Positions 49,550-61,277 are shown, counted from the stretch's first letter. The stretch is DNA of 64,000 nucleotides from Populus alba (GCF_005239225.2 NC_133289.1:4471501-4535500); one strand, 5' to 3'. Numbers and translations: made by a program. The notes: generated by a model not told the origin, from the sequence alone.

Positions 49550-50896
49550 AAATATTGTTTTTAAGTGAAGACTTATTATAATTGTGAAAGAATAAAAAAA
49601 ATTAAAAAAAATCATGAATCTATCATTTCTTGAGCATCAATATGGAAAAAAATATATTAAAGATTTAAGAAGATTATATAAAAAAAATTTCCATAAAAAA
49701 ATATATTATTATTGTTAAATATTAATAGGTAAATTATTTTAAAAACTTTGTATATTAGGCTAATAAATAATAATTTATAAAATAATTAATAATATAATCA
49801 CATAAAACCCTAAACACCTTAAAAAAACAATGGCATAATTGATAAATGGCTTAAATATTATTTTAATAAATTGATTTACAAAGATTTTTTTTTATAAAAA
49901 TCTAGTATAAAAATTAAATGAAATAAAATAACGATAAATGAAATTAAAAAATAAAATAAATTAAGAAATGGATAAATTATTAAAAAAATAAAAGTAAAAA
50001 GATTAATAATTAAATTAGATAAAAATAACTCATGAAATACAATGTCAGTGAGAGAAATTGAAAAACAAAGTCAACTTTAAAAAATATTAAAAGCAAAAAC
50101 AAAATAGAAATAAAAATTAAATGAAATAAAATAAAAAAAAATGAAATTAAAAAATAAAATAAATCAAGAAATGAATAATTTTTTTAAAAAAAAATATATA
50201 ATTAAAAAGATTATGATCAAGTTAGATAAAAAAAAAAACTCATGAAATACAATGCCAATGAATGAAATTGAAAAACAAGGTCAACTTCAAAAAATATTAA
50301 AAACGTAAACAAAACAATAATAAAAAAAATAAGAGTCAAAATTGATATAAATACAAACCGATAAGATATATTTAGAGGGTGTTTGAGATTGAGTTTCAAC
50401 ATGTCTTTCATTAAAATTTAATTTTTTTTCTTTAAATTATTTTTAAAAAAAAATATCAAATTGTTCTTCAATCAGTTGATAATTAAAAAAAAATTAGAAT
50501 ACAAAAAAAAAATAGAACCTAGTTCAAAATGTTTTTAATGATAATTCAATCATTTTATCATACTTTAAATGGTGAAAATTAAAAAAAATCTAGATATTAG
50601 TTTAAGATTTTTTTATTTCTAAGTGTAATTCAATCATTATGCTATAAAGGTATAAAAAAATCAACATGATCTCAATCAATTCAACAATAACTAATGAATC
50701 ATGAAAAAGAAATTGTATTATCCTTAACTGTCATTGATTTGTATTGAGAACAACATAAACATATTCTAATCCACATTTTGTATTTGTATTTATAATGAAA
50801 CCCTAGTCCCTTTTAGGTTTCTGTTAATATTTAACATGTAATGTGCACTTGTTTTTAGGTATTTGAGTTTTTAAATTTGTTCACATGATAGTGATT
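49550..50896. repeat. AT-rich region with a ~205-bp tandem duplication
   Basis: AAATTAAATGAAATAAAATA begins at 49911 and again at 50114. Later landmarks in the same unit are CTCATGAAATACAATG (50029 and 50239) and GAAATTGAAAAACAA.GTCAAC. Related A-rich sequence recurs near 62.8-63.0 kb. No gene is present before the retrotransposon begins. Confidence 0.6.
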
Positions 50897-50901
50897 AAAA
50901 C

Positions 50902-51130
50902 TGAAGAGAAAGTCTAGGCTTCTATTAAGGAAGTAGTTAGGATTTGCATTCAGTTAGGATTTGAATTCAGTTTAATAAAGTCCTAGTCCACAGGCTGTTA
51001 GTTAATATTTCTGCATTATTGTCTGCGTGAATATCTCTTTCAACTGAGATTATGTAAGGCTATATAAAGCCATCCTTATTTCAATAATATTTATCGATTC
51101 TGATCTTGCATTATCGTTACTTTTATAACA
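50902..51130 (+). repeat. 5' LTR of the copia element
   Basis: It begins TGAAGAGAAAG and ends TTTTATAACA. It carries a TATA box (CTATATAAAGCC, near 51060) that would start the genomic transcript, followed by a polyadenylation-like AATAATATT. It is the same length as the 3' copy. Confidence 0.95.
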
Positions 51131-51133
51131 TTA

Positions 51134-51146
51134 TGGTATTAGAGCC
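51134..51146 (+). other. Primer-binding site of the copia element
   Basis: TGGTATTAGAGCC lies three bases after the 5' LTR. It matches the complement of the initiator tRNA-Met 3' end (TGGTATCAGAGCC) except for one C-to-T change. Confidence 0.9.
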
Positions 51147-51199
51147 TTTCTACTTAAATCAAAGCAGCAGTCTTTGAATATCTTTTGCAGTAGAAAAAA

Positions 51200-54100
51200 A
51201 TGACACCCGAAGGAAATTTTGTGCAGCCAACCATTCCTCGTTTTGATGGCCATTATGACCACTAGAGCATATTGATGGAGAATTTCTTGCACTCTAAGGA
51301 ATATTGGGGGTTGATAGAAAATGGCTATGTTGAGACTAAAAGTGGCCTAGAGCAGACAGAACTGCAACGAAAGAAGATTGATGAGTTAAAGCTGAAAGAC
51401 ATGAAGGTGAAAAATTATCTTTTTCAAGCCATAGATCGGACGATTTTGGAAACCATCCTTGTAAAGGATACTTCCAAACAAATCTGGGAATCAATGAAAA
51501 AGAAGTATGAAGGAAGTGCTAGAGTGAAAAGATCCCATCTGCAAGCTCTCCGTAGAGAATTTGAGACTTTAGAGATGAAAGCTGGTGAAGGAGTCTCTGA
51601 GTATTTCGCAAGAGTACTAACAGTTGCTAACAAAATGAGAACATATGGCAAGCGAATGACAGACATTACAGTGGTGGAGAAAATTCTCAGATCATTGAGT
51701 GAGAAGTTTAATTACATTGTCTGTTCAATTGAAGAGTCCAAGGATATTGATCAACTCTCAATTGATGAACTACAGAGTTCCTTGATTGTCCATGAGCAGA
51801 AATTCCAGCATCACACAGGAGAAGAACAAGCACTCAAGATCACCAATTCTGAAGATAAGTTCAATCCCAGAAGACGAGGGCGAGGTGCCTATAAAGGCAG
51901 AGGGAGAAGCAGTCAGTTCTACAGCAACAAAGCAACAGTGGAGTGTTTCAAATGCCATAAGCTTGGACATTTTCAATATGAATGTCCAAGCTGGGATAAA
52001 GAAGTTAACTACGCTGAACTGGAAGAAGAAGAAGAAATGCTACTCATGTCATATGTGGATATGAAGCATGCTCGAAAGGAAGATATCTGGTTTTTAGACT
52101 CTGGGTGCAGTAACCACATGTGTGGTAACAAGAGTCTATTTCATGAGATAAATGAGAATTTTAGACAGAAGGTGAAGCTGGGCAATAATACAAGAATGGA
52201 TGTGTTGGGAAAAGGCAACGTGAAACTACAAGTAAATGGTCTTATACATGTTGTTAGTGATGTGTTCTTTGTTCCAGATTTGAAGACTAATCTTCTTAGC
52301 ATTGGTCAACTTCAAGATAAAGGGTTGACAATCCTTATTCAACATGGTTTTATGAACATCTATCATCCAGAGAAAGGGCTTATTATACACACTGAAATGA
52401 CAGCAAATAGAATGTTTGTGTTGTTAACAAATTCATTGCATCAGAAACCAGCCTGCCTTTATAATTCAACACCAGATTTAGCACATTTGTGGCACTGTCG
52501 ATATGGATATTTGAGCTACAAAGGATTGAAGACTCTTCAAACAAAGAACATGGTGCATGGGATACCTCAATTTCAGATTCCGTCAACAATATGTGCCACC
52601 TGTATGATGGGAAAGCAACACAGAGATCCCATTCCAAAGCACAACAATTGGAGAGCCACAGAGAAGCTTCAGCTCATCCATGCAGATCTCTGCGGACCAA
52701 TATCTCCTATTTCTAACAGCAAAAAGAGGTACATTATATGCTTTATTGATGACTTTACTAGAAACGCATGGACTTATTTCTTAGTAGAGAAATCTGAAGC
52801 ATTATATATGTTCAAACGTTCTAAGAATTACGTTGAAAAAGAAATAGGGAGCTATATAAAATGCTTAAGAACAGATCGAGGAGGGGAATTCACATCCCTT
52901 GAATTCAATGAGTATTGTATTGAGCATGGTATCAAGAGGCAGCTGACATCAACATATACTCCACAGCAGAATGGAGTAGCTGAGAGGAAAAACAGAACAA
53001 CAATGAATATGGTTCACTGCATGCTAACTGAAAGGAGAATTCCCAAGAATCTCTGGGCAAAGGCAGTAAATTGGACAATATATGTTCTCAATCGAAGTCC
53101 TACTTTGGTAGTTCAAAATTATACGCCTGAAAAAGCTTGGAGTGGCATCAAACCTTCAGTTGAACACTTCAGGATCTTTGGATGCATGGCTCATGTACAT
53201 ATTCCTAATGTACGCAGGACAAAGCTCGATGCCAAAAACACTCCTTGTGTGCTATTGGGACTCAGTGAAGAATCTAAGGCTTACCGACTCTATGATCCAG
53301 TTGAGAAAAAGATTATAATCAGCAGGGATGTAGTATTTGATGAGGAAAAATCTTGGGATTGGGACCAAAGCTATAATGAACAATTGGTGGCTGATCTAGA
53401 ATGTGGAGATGAAGGTGATCCTGCAACATCCATGCATGAGGAAGACGTTCCTGAAGACATTTCTGAAGGACTGGAAAATGGAGCAGATACAAATGGAGAC
53501 TTAACTTTCAGTCTTCAGCCTGATGAAACTCGGGGAAAATCATCCAGTTTGACTAAAAATCTTCTTGGCAGTCCTCAACCTAGTCCTCAACCTGGTGAGC
53601 ATAGCAGGACATCGATAGGGTATTATGGTGGCAGTTCATAACATGGTGAGAGCAGGGGAGAATCATCAGTTATTCATGAAAGAAGAGTTAGAGGACCTTC
53701 AAGGTGGATAAGAGACTATGTAACTGCAGAACTTTCAGAGGAAGAAGATGCAAATGTTAACCTGATTTTATTTACTTCATCAGATCCAGTACAGTTTGAA
53801 GACGCAGTAAAATATGAACATTGGAGGACAGCAATGGATATTGAAATCAAGGCCATAGAGAAGAACCACACCTGGGAACTTACTGATCTACCAGCCGGTG
53901 CAAAAATAATTGAAGTAAAATGGGTTTATAAGACCAAACTCAAAGAGGATGGAGCAGTAGACAAGTTCAAGGCACGATTGGTGGCCAAAGGGTATGTGCA
54001 GCAACAAGGGATAGACTATACAGAAGTATTTGCACCGGTTGCAAGAATGGATACGGTGAGAATGATTGTGGCTTTAGCAGCTCATAAAGGATGAATATTA

Positions 54101-55318
54101 TATCAGCTTAATGTCAAATATGCTTTTCTGCATGGAGAACTTAATGAAGAAGTCTATGTAGAACAACCAAAAGGATATGAGAAGAAGCAGAATCCACAGC
54201 AGGTATACAAACTAAAAAAAGCTCTTTATGGGCTGAAACAAGCTCCAAGAGCTTGGTTCGGCCGTATTGAAGCGCATTTTATGAATGAAGGGTTTGAGAA
54301 GTGTTATAGTGAGCATACTTTGTTCATAAAAACTGACAGGGAAGGTAATATTATCATTGTTAGTTTATATGTCGATGATTTAATATTTACTGGCAATAAT
54401 GAATTGATGTTTGCTGAATTTAAGAAATCCATGTTAAGGGAGTTTGACATAACTGATCTAGGAAGAATGCGTTTTTTTCTTGGCATCGAAGTTCTACAGA
54501 GACCTGAAGGCATTTACATTTGCCAACAAAGATATGCTGCAGAGGTATTAAAGAGATTTCAGATGGAAAACAGCAACTCAATCCATAATCCTATTGCCCC
54601 AGGATGTAAACTTTACAATGATGAGAATGGAGTTTGCGTTGATGAAACTTTATTTAAACAAATGGTGGGCTGTCTCATGTATTTAACAGCTACAAGGCCA
54701 GATTTAATGTTTGCAGTTTGTTTAATTAACATATACATGGCTAAACCAACTAAGTTACACTTATTAGCTGCCAAGAGAATTTTACGCTACTTAAGAGGAA
54801 CTACTGAACTTGGGATTTTCTACAAGAAGGGAGGGCATGAAGGATTAATTGGATACACTGACAGTGACTATGCAGGTGATTTAGAAGACAGGAAAAGCAC
54901 ATCTGGGTATGCTTTCATGATGGGATCTGGAGTTGTTGCCTGGTTTTCAAGAAAACAGCCTATAGTTACACTTTCAACCATTGAAACAGAGTTTGTGGCT
55001 GCAGCTGCTTGTGCTTCATAAGCTGTTTAGATGCAAAGAATACTTGAGAAACTAAGTCTGAAGGAAAGCAAGGGCACTACAATTTTCTGTGACAACAGTT
55101 CCACAATTAAGTTGTCCAAAAATCCTGTGTTACATGGCCGCAGTAAGCACATTGATGTGCGTTTTCATTTTCTTCGTGATCTTACACGAGAATGAACAAT
55201 TGAATTAATCCACTGTGGAACTGAAGACCAGCTGGCAGATGTAATGACAAAACCTCTCCCATTAGCCGCATTCCAGAAGTGTAGAAATCAGTTGGGAGTC
55301 TGTCAAATTCCTAAATAA
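51200..55318 (+). pseudogene. copia gag-pol polyprotein, inactivated by six stops
   Basis: One reading frame of 1,372 codons plus a terminal TAA, with no frameshift, is interrupted at 51263 (TAG), 53639 (TAA), 54092 (TGA), 55019 (TAA), 55028 (TAG) and 55193 (TGA). The longest uninterrupted piece begins at the ATG at 51272 and ends at 53641. Domains in order: capsid-like gag; CCHC zinc knuckle (51944-51985, CFKCHKLGHFQYEC); aspartic protease (DSG at 52097); integrase zinc region (His at 52493, Cys at 52592 and 52601); integrase core with D, D and E at 52685, 52874 and 52982 (D-35-E spacing); reverse transcriptase with YVDD at 54368; RNase H (TDSDYAGD). The second zinc-binding His of the integrase is Tyr (TAT at 52508). 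Catalytic residues otherwise look intact. Confidence 0.95.
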
Positions 55319-55340
55319 ACTAGTAACAGCTGGGAACTAG

Positions 55341-55354
55341 TTTAAGGGAGGGAA
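55341..55354 (+). other. Polypurine tract of the copia element
   Basis: TTTAAGGGAGGGAA lies directly before the 3' LTR, the expected place for plus-strand priming. Confidence 0.8.
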
Positions 55355-55583
55355 TAAAGAGAAAGTCTAGGCTTCTGTTAAGGAAGTAGTTAGGATTTGC
55401 ATTCAGTTAGGATTTGAATTCAGTTTAATAAAGTTCTAGTCCACAGGCTGTTAGTTAATATTTCTGCATTATTGTCTGCGTGAATATCTCTTTCAACTGA
55501 GATTATGTAAGGCTATATAAAGCCATCCTTATTTCAATAATATTTATCGATTCTGATCCTGCATTATTGTTACTTTTATAACA
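55355..55583 (+). repeat. 3' LTR of the copia element
   Basis: It matches the 5' LTR over 229 bases except for five transitions. One of them changes the canonical 5' TG to TA. It ends ATAACA and is followed at once by the target duplication AAAAC. Confidence 0.95.
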
Positions 55584-55588
55584 AAAAC

Positions 55589-57515
55589 TACAATTGTGAT
55601 TCAAAAAAATATTTTCTCAATTAAATTTTAAAAGGAAATATATTTCTAAGCACATCTATAACAATAACGAAATTCAGCATATGTTCATCTTGTCATTTAT
55701 TTTTTTCTAGCCTCCTTTATTAAATAATTGAAAAAATGTTGCTGGATTCTCTTTTCTCTAGTGAAATAGATTGAAACGACACGAGTTGGCTGATTCTTAC
55801 TATTACATATTTTAGAAATGGTCTCTCTGAATTTTTTCTTCTAGCCTCATTTTTTCTTCAGTTTTTTAAGTTGACCTGCGTCAACTTTGTTGACTCCTGA
55901 CCTGATCATTGTATCGGGTCATCTCTTCGTCACGAGAAAGAAAAAAAAAAAAAAGTGGCAAGCGTCCAAATCACCAGCAGTCATCAAGAAGGAATCTGCA
56001 AGCTCTTGAATGAGATACACGTCGTATCAAACGCAACCGTACAGCCAGAAAACGGTAACTAGCATTCCAAGTTTAAAACTAAGACGAACGACCTGTCGTT
56101 AACCATGTGAACCAGAACGAAAGCGAAGCTGTGGGGCAGCTTGCCTTGTAGGTCACCGGACCAGAAAATATGGTCAACTTATTGAACAATACAAAAACCA
56201 AACCAAAAACATTGAAGGAACTACAAAACATCCCTTGGTAAGCTTCTTTTCCGTAGCTTGTTTTCTTGGTTATAGCAAGTATGCATAATTCTCTGCTTAA
56301 AACCCCTTCTCTCCTTACTTTTATGATCCCTTATTTCCTCTAAAATTCACACCCAGAATATAGCCTTTTTGTTGCTTTCTTTCTGGGTTTTGTTTCACCT
56401 GTGAGATACTGTTCTCAATTCCCAATTACATTCGCTGTTGTTGGATCACTTCTTGAGGTTTTATTTCCTGCCTTTTCTCTTCTACATTTCTCTATAATTC
56501 TAATCATGTTGGTTTTTTCCCTGTTCTGGCAAATTTGACAAAAGGAGCTTTCAACTGTCCAGCAACCTTTTTTTCTTTTCTTGAAGGGTGAAAATGTTAA
56601 GAATTTTTACATACTACTCTACAAAAAGAAATGATTTTTATTTTTTCTATTTGGTGCTCATGTTAATTAAAATGGCACACAAGAATGATGATCCTTTGAG
56701 GCATGTTGACTAGACCGTAGCGTAGTTGATGATCTTGATTGACAAGAAGGATTCTTGGCAAGACAGATTCTGGGTTTAATTTAGAATAGAGTGAAGGGAA
56801 TGTGGAAATTGAGGATTTCTTATTTGTTAATTTGAGCCTGAGCAGTTATATAAACTTTGAGGGTATTGTGAATATTGAGGAAAAATGATCTTACATTAGG
56901 CTTTGATAAGCTAGTTGTTTTATAAAGTTAAATTGTTTGTTGAAATTGAAGTGACTCTAAGAAAGTGAGGGCGAGACCAAATTTTGTTCTCTTTGTTAGT
57001 TGTGCAACTTGACATTTGAATGGTGTTTTGTACTATGAGCTTTGTGTTTCTGCTTCTATATCCTTTACTGAAGTGTTATTATTGATTTGTTTAACTGAAG
57101 GGATTAGTTATATTGCTATAGAGTAGATTAAGGAAGAAAACCAGGGCTGTATAATATTACATGATAATTCAAACTGTCTTGTGTTTTCTAGTTTCGTCGG
57201 TGTAGTTAGGATTTACTTTTCAGGGGGCATAATGAGACTGTAGTGCAAAAAGCCGATGACTCTAAAATGAGTTCAGGTCCAGGTATCAAGTTGAGAACTT
57301 GTCAAATTCAAAGCCCCGATCCAATCCATGAGATCTGATAAGTGAACTTTTGAGTATACAGGAATATTAGGCTCGTATTATGTTATATGTCATATATATT
57401 ATACGTGTTTTTCGTAAGGGTGAATTATGGTGTATAGCCCTCTACATAGGTCTTCATTTAGGAGATTCCTGTTACTAGTTGGCAACTTATACTATTTGCA
57501 TTGAGGTGTTTCCAG
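55589..57515. other. Upstream region and 5' UTR of the OTU gene
   Basis: Between the retrotransposon and the OTU coding sequence no other gene is seen. The segment from about 56150 is less AT-rich and T/C-rich around 56250-56580, typical of a plant leader and first intron. A TTTCCAG acceptor ends it at 57515. The first exon and the transcription start cannot be fixed from sequence. Confidence 0.4.
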
Positions 57516-57518
57516 GCA

Positions 57519-57530
57519 ATGCCAGCATGA
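57519..57530 (+). promoter_or_regulatory. Three-codon upstream ORF overlapping the OTU start
   Basis: In the exon that opens at 57516 the first ATG starts a three-residue frame (Met-Pro-Ala-stop), whose TGA overlaps the main ATG (ATGA at 57527-57530). Ribosomes would have to leak past it or restart. This holds only if transcripts use the acceptor at 57515. Confidence 0.4.
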
Positions 57531-59597
57531 TTGTTTGCTCTGCTATCAATACATGTGTGAAGAATGTTGTCCACCTGAGTGGCCGTGTTCAACAAATGGG
57601 CAGCACTATTTTGAATGTGGTGTCTAGAGGACAATCCACTTCCCGCTGTTTTTCTTTGTACCCTAGTCGTTCCAGATCAAATTATTCTCGTTTGTCTGTC
57701 TCAAAGACATTCTCTTGTCCATCAATTAGCTTTCACAAGTTGCATAGAAACTGTTTTGGATCCGACTCAATCAAGCAAAGGTATAATTTGCTATCATTAA
57801 CTGTAAAAGGTGTAGTTAATTCTGGAGGTCCTCTGAAGAGACAATTCAATATTTCATTGCCAAGCCAAAACATGGCTCTGAGGTTTTCAGTTTCGAAACG
57901 AGGACTGCTCTCCAAAATCAAGGGTAATGTGGGATCTGTTTCTTGTTCACAAAGACATACCACCACTGGTATATTTTTTGGTCTTCTGGTTTGTTATTCA
58001 AGTTCTGAGCCAACACATGCTGAATCAGCTACTCGGAAGAACAAAGAAGAGGACATTTGCAATTCATCAGATATTAAATTCTCACATGGGAAGGAAGTCT
58101 ACACTGACTATTCCATTATTGGTGAGCGTCAATTTATTGTACAGTTCGCTAGTGGTGCATGCACATATCATTATTGTCACCAAAATGTACATATAAAATT
58201 TTGGTTCCTGGGGCAAAACGTTATACTAGTTAGTTGTGACTTGAAGTGTCAATGTCCACTCTGTGCAGGAATACCAGGAGATGGTAGATGTTTGTTCCGT
58301 TCCGTGGCTCATGGGGCTTGTCTACGGTTTGGGAAACGAGCTCCAAGTGAAAGCCTTCAGAGAGAATTAGCAGATGACTTGCGTTCTAAAGTATTTTTCT
58401 TAAGTTTTTTCATGTTGATAATGAGAAGTGTTACATTTTTTGTTTCAGCAAAAAGCATAACCTCCTATTGCCTCATCACCTTCTATCATTTTATGAATTT
58501 GCCTTTTTCTCTTGATCGTCTTTTTGCATATAGAAAAATCAACATTTCTCTTATAAAATGCTAAGTGATAACAATTTGTTTAACAAGAGAAAAACTCCAT
58601 GACATTAGCCATTACCCTATCATATTCTTAAATTTTCCATCCAGGGCATGTTAATTGCAATATTTAATATTTACAGGACTCTTGATTTGTGATGTTTTGT
58701 TAAATTGGCCAGGTTGCTGATGAGTTTATCAAGAGAAGGGAAGATACAGAATGGTGAGAATTTTTGGCTATACACCATTTTTTCCACTATATTTATAGCA
58801 ATAATGAATGCTATATAAGGGGACAAACAATATCCAATTTGTGTGATATTACAGAACCACTGTAATAGAAACTAAAAAAAAGAAAGAAGTTGGGTTCATG
58901 TTGGCAAACCATGAAAACTGGTTTCAGATGTATTGATGCAACTTTGCTGTCAATGTTTTCAATGGTTCAATCACGCCCCTTAATTTTTCCCACATACTTT
59001 TTCAAACAGTACATGCCTTTGTAAAGTGAATCGAGTTTACATGGGATCTGAACTACTTGCACTATTTCTCAGGGCATATGATATCACAGTGAAGAAATAT
59101 ACCACCAGTGGTAAACTTTTATGTATAAATTTGTTTGACAACTCCATGATTCCAACAGGTTTATAGAAGGCAATTTTGACACCTATGTGTCACAAATGAG
59201 GAAGCCACATGTGTGGGGTGGCGAGCCTGAGTTGTTAATGGCTTCGCATGTTCTCAAGTAAGGACCTCTCTCTCGATGTGTTCATCTCTTATAAGGAAAA
59301 ACAGAATGTGCAGGCTTTGAAAATTGTAGCAATTTGAAAGCATATGATTTTCATTTACTTGTCTTCAACTTTTGAGAAAAAGAGAGAGGAAGATTCATTG
59401 AGGGTTAATATTGATGGAAGCCATAAAATAACTGCAGGATGCCAATCACTGTGTACATGCACGACAAGAATGCCAGGGGCTTGATATCCATTGCAGAGTA
59501 TGGTCAGGAGTACGGGGTGGAAAATCCAATTAGAGTTATATACAATGGATTTGGTCATTATGATGCCTTGCAATTTTCCTGGAACCAGAGGCGGTAA
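57527..59597 (+). CDS. OTU-domain cysteine protease (deubiquitinase, OTU4 type)
   Basis: Five coding exons join in phase: 57527-58121, 58269-58390, 58713-58753, 59159-59257 and 59438-59597, giving 338 aa. The first ~195 residues are Ser- and basic-rich without a known domain (MIVCSAINTCVKNVVHLSGR at the start) and could include an organelle-targeting or regulatory segment. The OTU fold follows: catalytic loop GIPGDGRCLFRSVAHG with Asp203 and nucleophile Cys206, then VADEFIKRRED, MRKPHVWGGEPELLMASHVL, PITVYMHDK, and the catalytic His326 in NGFGHYDALQF near the C-terminus. The active-site residues are intact, so activity toward ubiquitin chains is expected. Arabidopsis At3g57810 (OTU4, about 317 aa) is the closest relative I recall. 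An upstream in-frame ATG at 57479 is intronic. The intron after exon 1 keeps the frame open for some 100 further codons, so unspliced reading would give a false C-terminus. Confidence 0.93.
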
Positions 59598-59716
59598 ATC
59601 AAAACTTTAGCTGCGCTTTTTTACTGAAACTGGAAAGAAAATCATGATATATGAATGTAATTGCATCGTTTTATGTTATGTTGCGTGCTATAGTAATTCT
59701 CTTAACAGATTAAGAT

Positions 59717-59896
59717 ATTGTTTGGGAATAGGTGTAAAAATTTAAATTATTTTTTTACTAAAATTTAATATGATTTGTATGTTTTGAATCATTTTAATGT
59801 ATTGATATAAAAAATAATTTTTAAAAAATAAAAAATATTATTGATATATATTTCAGCACAAAAAGTTATTTGAAAAACAATCATTATTACACTGTT
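59717..59896. mobile_element. MITE, ~180 bp (copy C), near the OTU 3' end
   Basis: This is a diverged relative of the 30.1-kb element, with TTGTTTGGG at the left, TTTAATATGATTTGTATGTT, TATATATTTCAGCACAAAAA and GTTATTTGAAAAACAATCAT inside, and ACACTGTTAA at the right. It lies about 120 bases after the OTU stop codon, so it may fall inside the 3' UTR. Confidence 0.6.
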
Positions 59897-60023
59897 AATT
59901 AAAGTGAGAAATAATTCTTTAGTCTAACTGCTAGGGCGAACTAAGAAGGCATTTTAGTGAATTAGTGTCCGGTTGATATTATAATAGTTTTTTTTTTTGT
60001 GGTTAAAAAAAATAAGGATTAAA

Positions 60024-60061
<38 letters not shown>

Positions 60062-60594
60062 TTGAATATGAAAATTGAGAAGAAATATTTTTTATATATA
60101 AAAAAAACTAATAATAAAAATTCAAAGAAAAAAGGTCAAATAAAAATATAAAAAATCAAGATCAATCTATAATTTACAGAAGAGAAGAGAGAGAATATCA
60201 TTAAAAAAAGATTGACTACTGGCAAATCACCAACCACCAATCCATTGTTGACTCGTGTCACGGTAGGAAGAAAATGATATAATGGTACATCTGAAGACAC
60301 AATGGAAAGACAAGTTTCACAACTAGGAGGTGTTGCACACGTCAATTAAAGTGCGTGGGTATCTTCTGTGTTGCGAACTGATAATTTATTAAAATTTAAT
60401 ATTAATTAATTTAGGTAAAAATATTATAATATTCTTAATAAAACATTAAATAATAAAAAAACCAATTTAGAAGATAAAGGAAATTAGCCCTTGACAAAGG
60501 ATAATTTTTTTACTTTAAAGGCTTTTAAGTAGTCTAACTGTTCATTCAAGTTTGAAAAACCCAACTACCCCTAGATGCAAGTTTAGTATTTTTA

Positions 60595-60650
60595 TTAATT
60601 AAGATGCGCGCAAGCTGGTCCGAACATCCACGTTAAACTAAAAAAAAAAT
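60595..60650 (+). mobile_element. SINE 3' fragment
   Basis: GATGCGCGCAAGCTGGTCCG followed by AACATCCACGTTAAACTAAA and an A run is the 3' end of the same SINE family as the copies at 9.9 and 22.1 kb, better preserved here. The tRNA-like head is missing (5' truncated). Confidence 0.65.
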
Positions 60651-61277
60651 TTAGTATTTTTATTGTTCGTTAAATAACAAAAGACATCCCATCAGCCATG
60701 CCAAATATTATTTGACTGAGGGATAAAATAATTATTTTATATTATAATAAACATTAAAATAAGTTCAGAGCTACAGTAAAGATACTACTTAAACTCCATC
60801 AATTTCAGTATATTTGTTAAGAGGTGTACTTCTGGGTATTCATTGCTCAGTAGTGTAATGCCTTGTGGGCAGTGTCAGCCTGAACTTATAGGACACTTTT
60901 CATCATGAGGGTGTTTGAAATCGTAGTTTAGAGTTTTGTAAATTTTTAAATTTTTTTATTTAAAATATTTTTTATTATATTTTAAAATTATTTTATTGTA
61001 TTAGATTCTGAGCGTACACAAGTCTGGACCCCAAATGGGCGACCACGTAAAACCAAAAAGATGGACTTTCTAGGGCACCTGTCCATTTCTTCTTTGTTAA
61101 AGTCTGGACACTTGTGCTGGTGCTCCATTTTCTAGCACAAACGAACTCTTGATGGCTTTTAGGCTTGGCCTTTTCTTCTTCTTGTCCAAAAGAGCCTATT
61201 GTGATAATTAATTTGAAATGGGATAATTAATTATCTCTTGATGGGATAATTAATTTGAAATGTTTGTTGTTAAGGTA

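Larger units (their letters stand above)
50902..55583 (+). mobile_element. Complete Ty1/copia LTR retrotransposon, 4.68 kb
   Basis: Two 229-bp LTRs bound the element, and a 5-bp target duplication AAAAC flanks it (50897-50901 and 55584-55588). The primer-binding site follows the 5' LTR and a polypurine tract precedes the 3' LTR. The internal order gag, protease, integrase, reverse transcriptase, RNase H is that of Ty1/copia. The LTRs differ at five positions, all transitions, so the insertion is fairly young. Six premature stops make it incapable of moving on its own. It sits in AT-rich repeat DNA 1.6 kb upstream of the cornichon gene and 1.9 kb upstream of the OTU start codon. Confidence 0.97.

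Noticed and set aside
58122..58268. Frame continuing through the first coding intron of the OTU gene
   Set aside because: Reading through inserts a Cys-rich stretch absent from the family, whereas splicing G|GTGAGC to GTGCAG|GA restores the exact catalytic loop GIPGDGRCLF.
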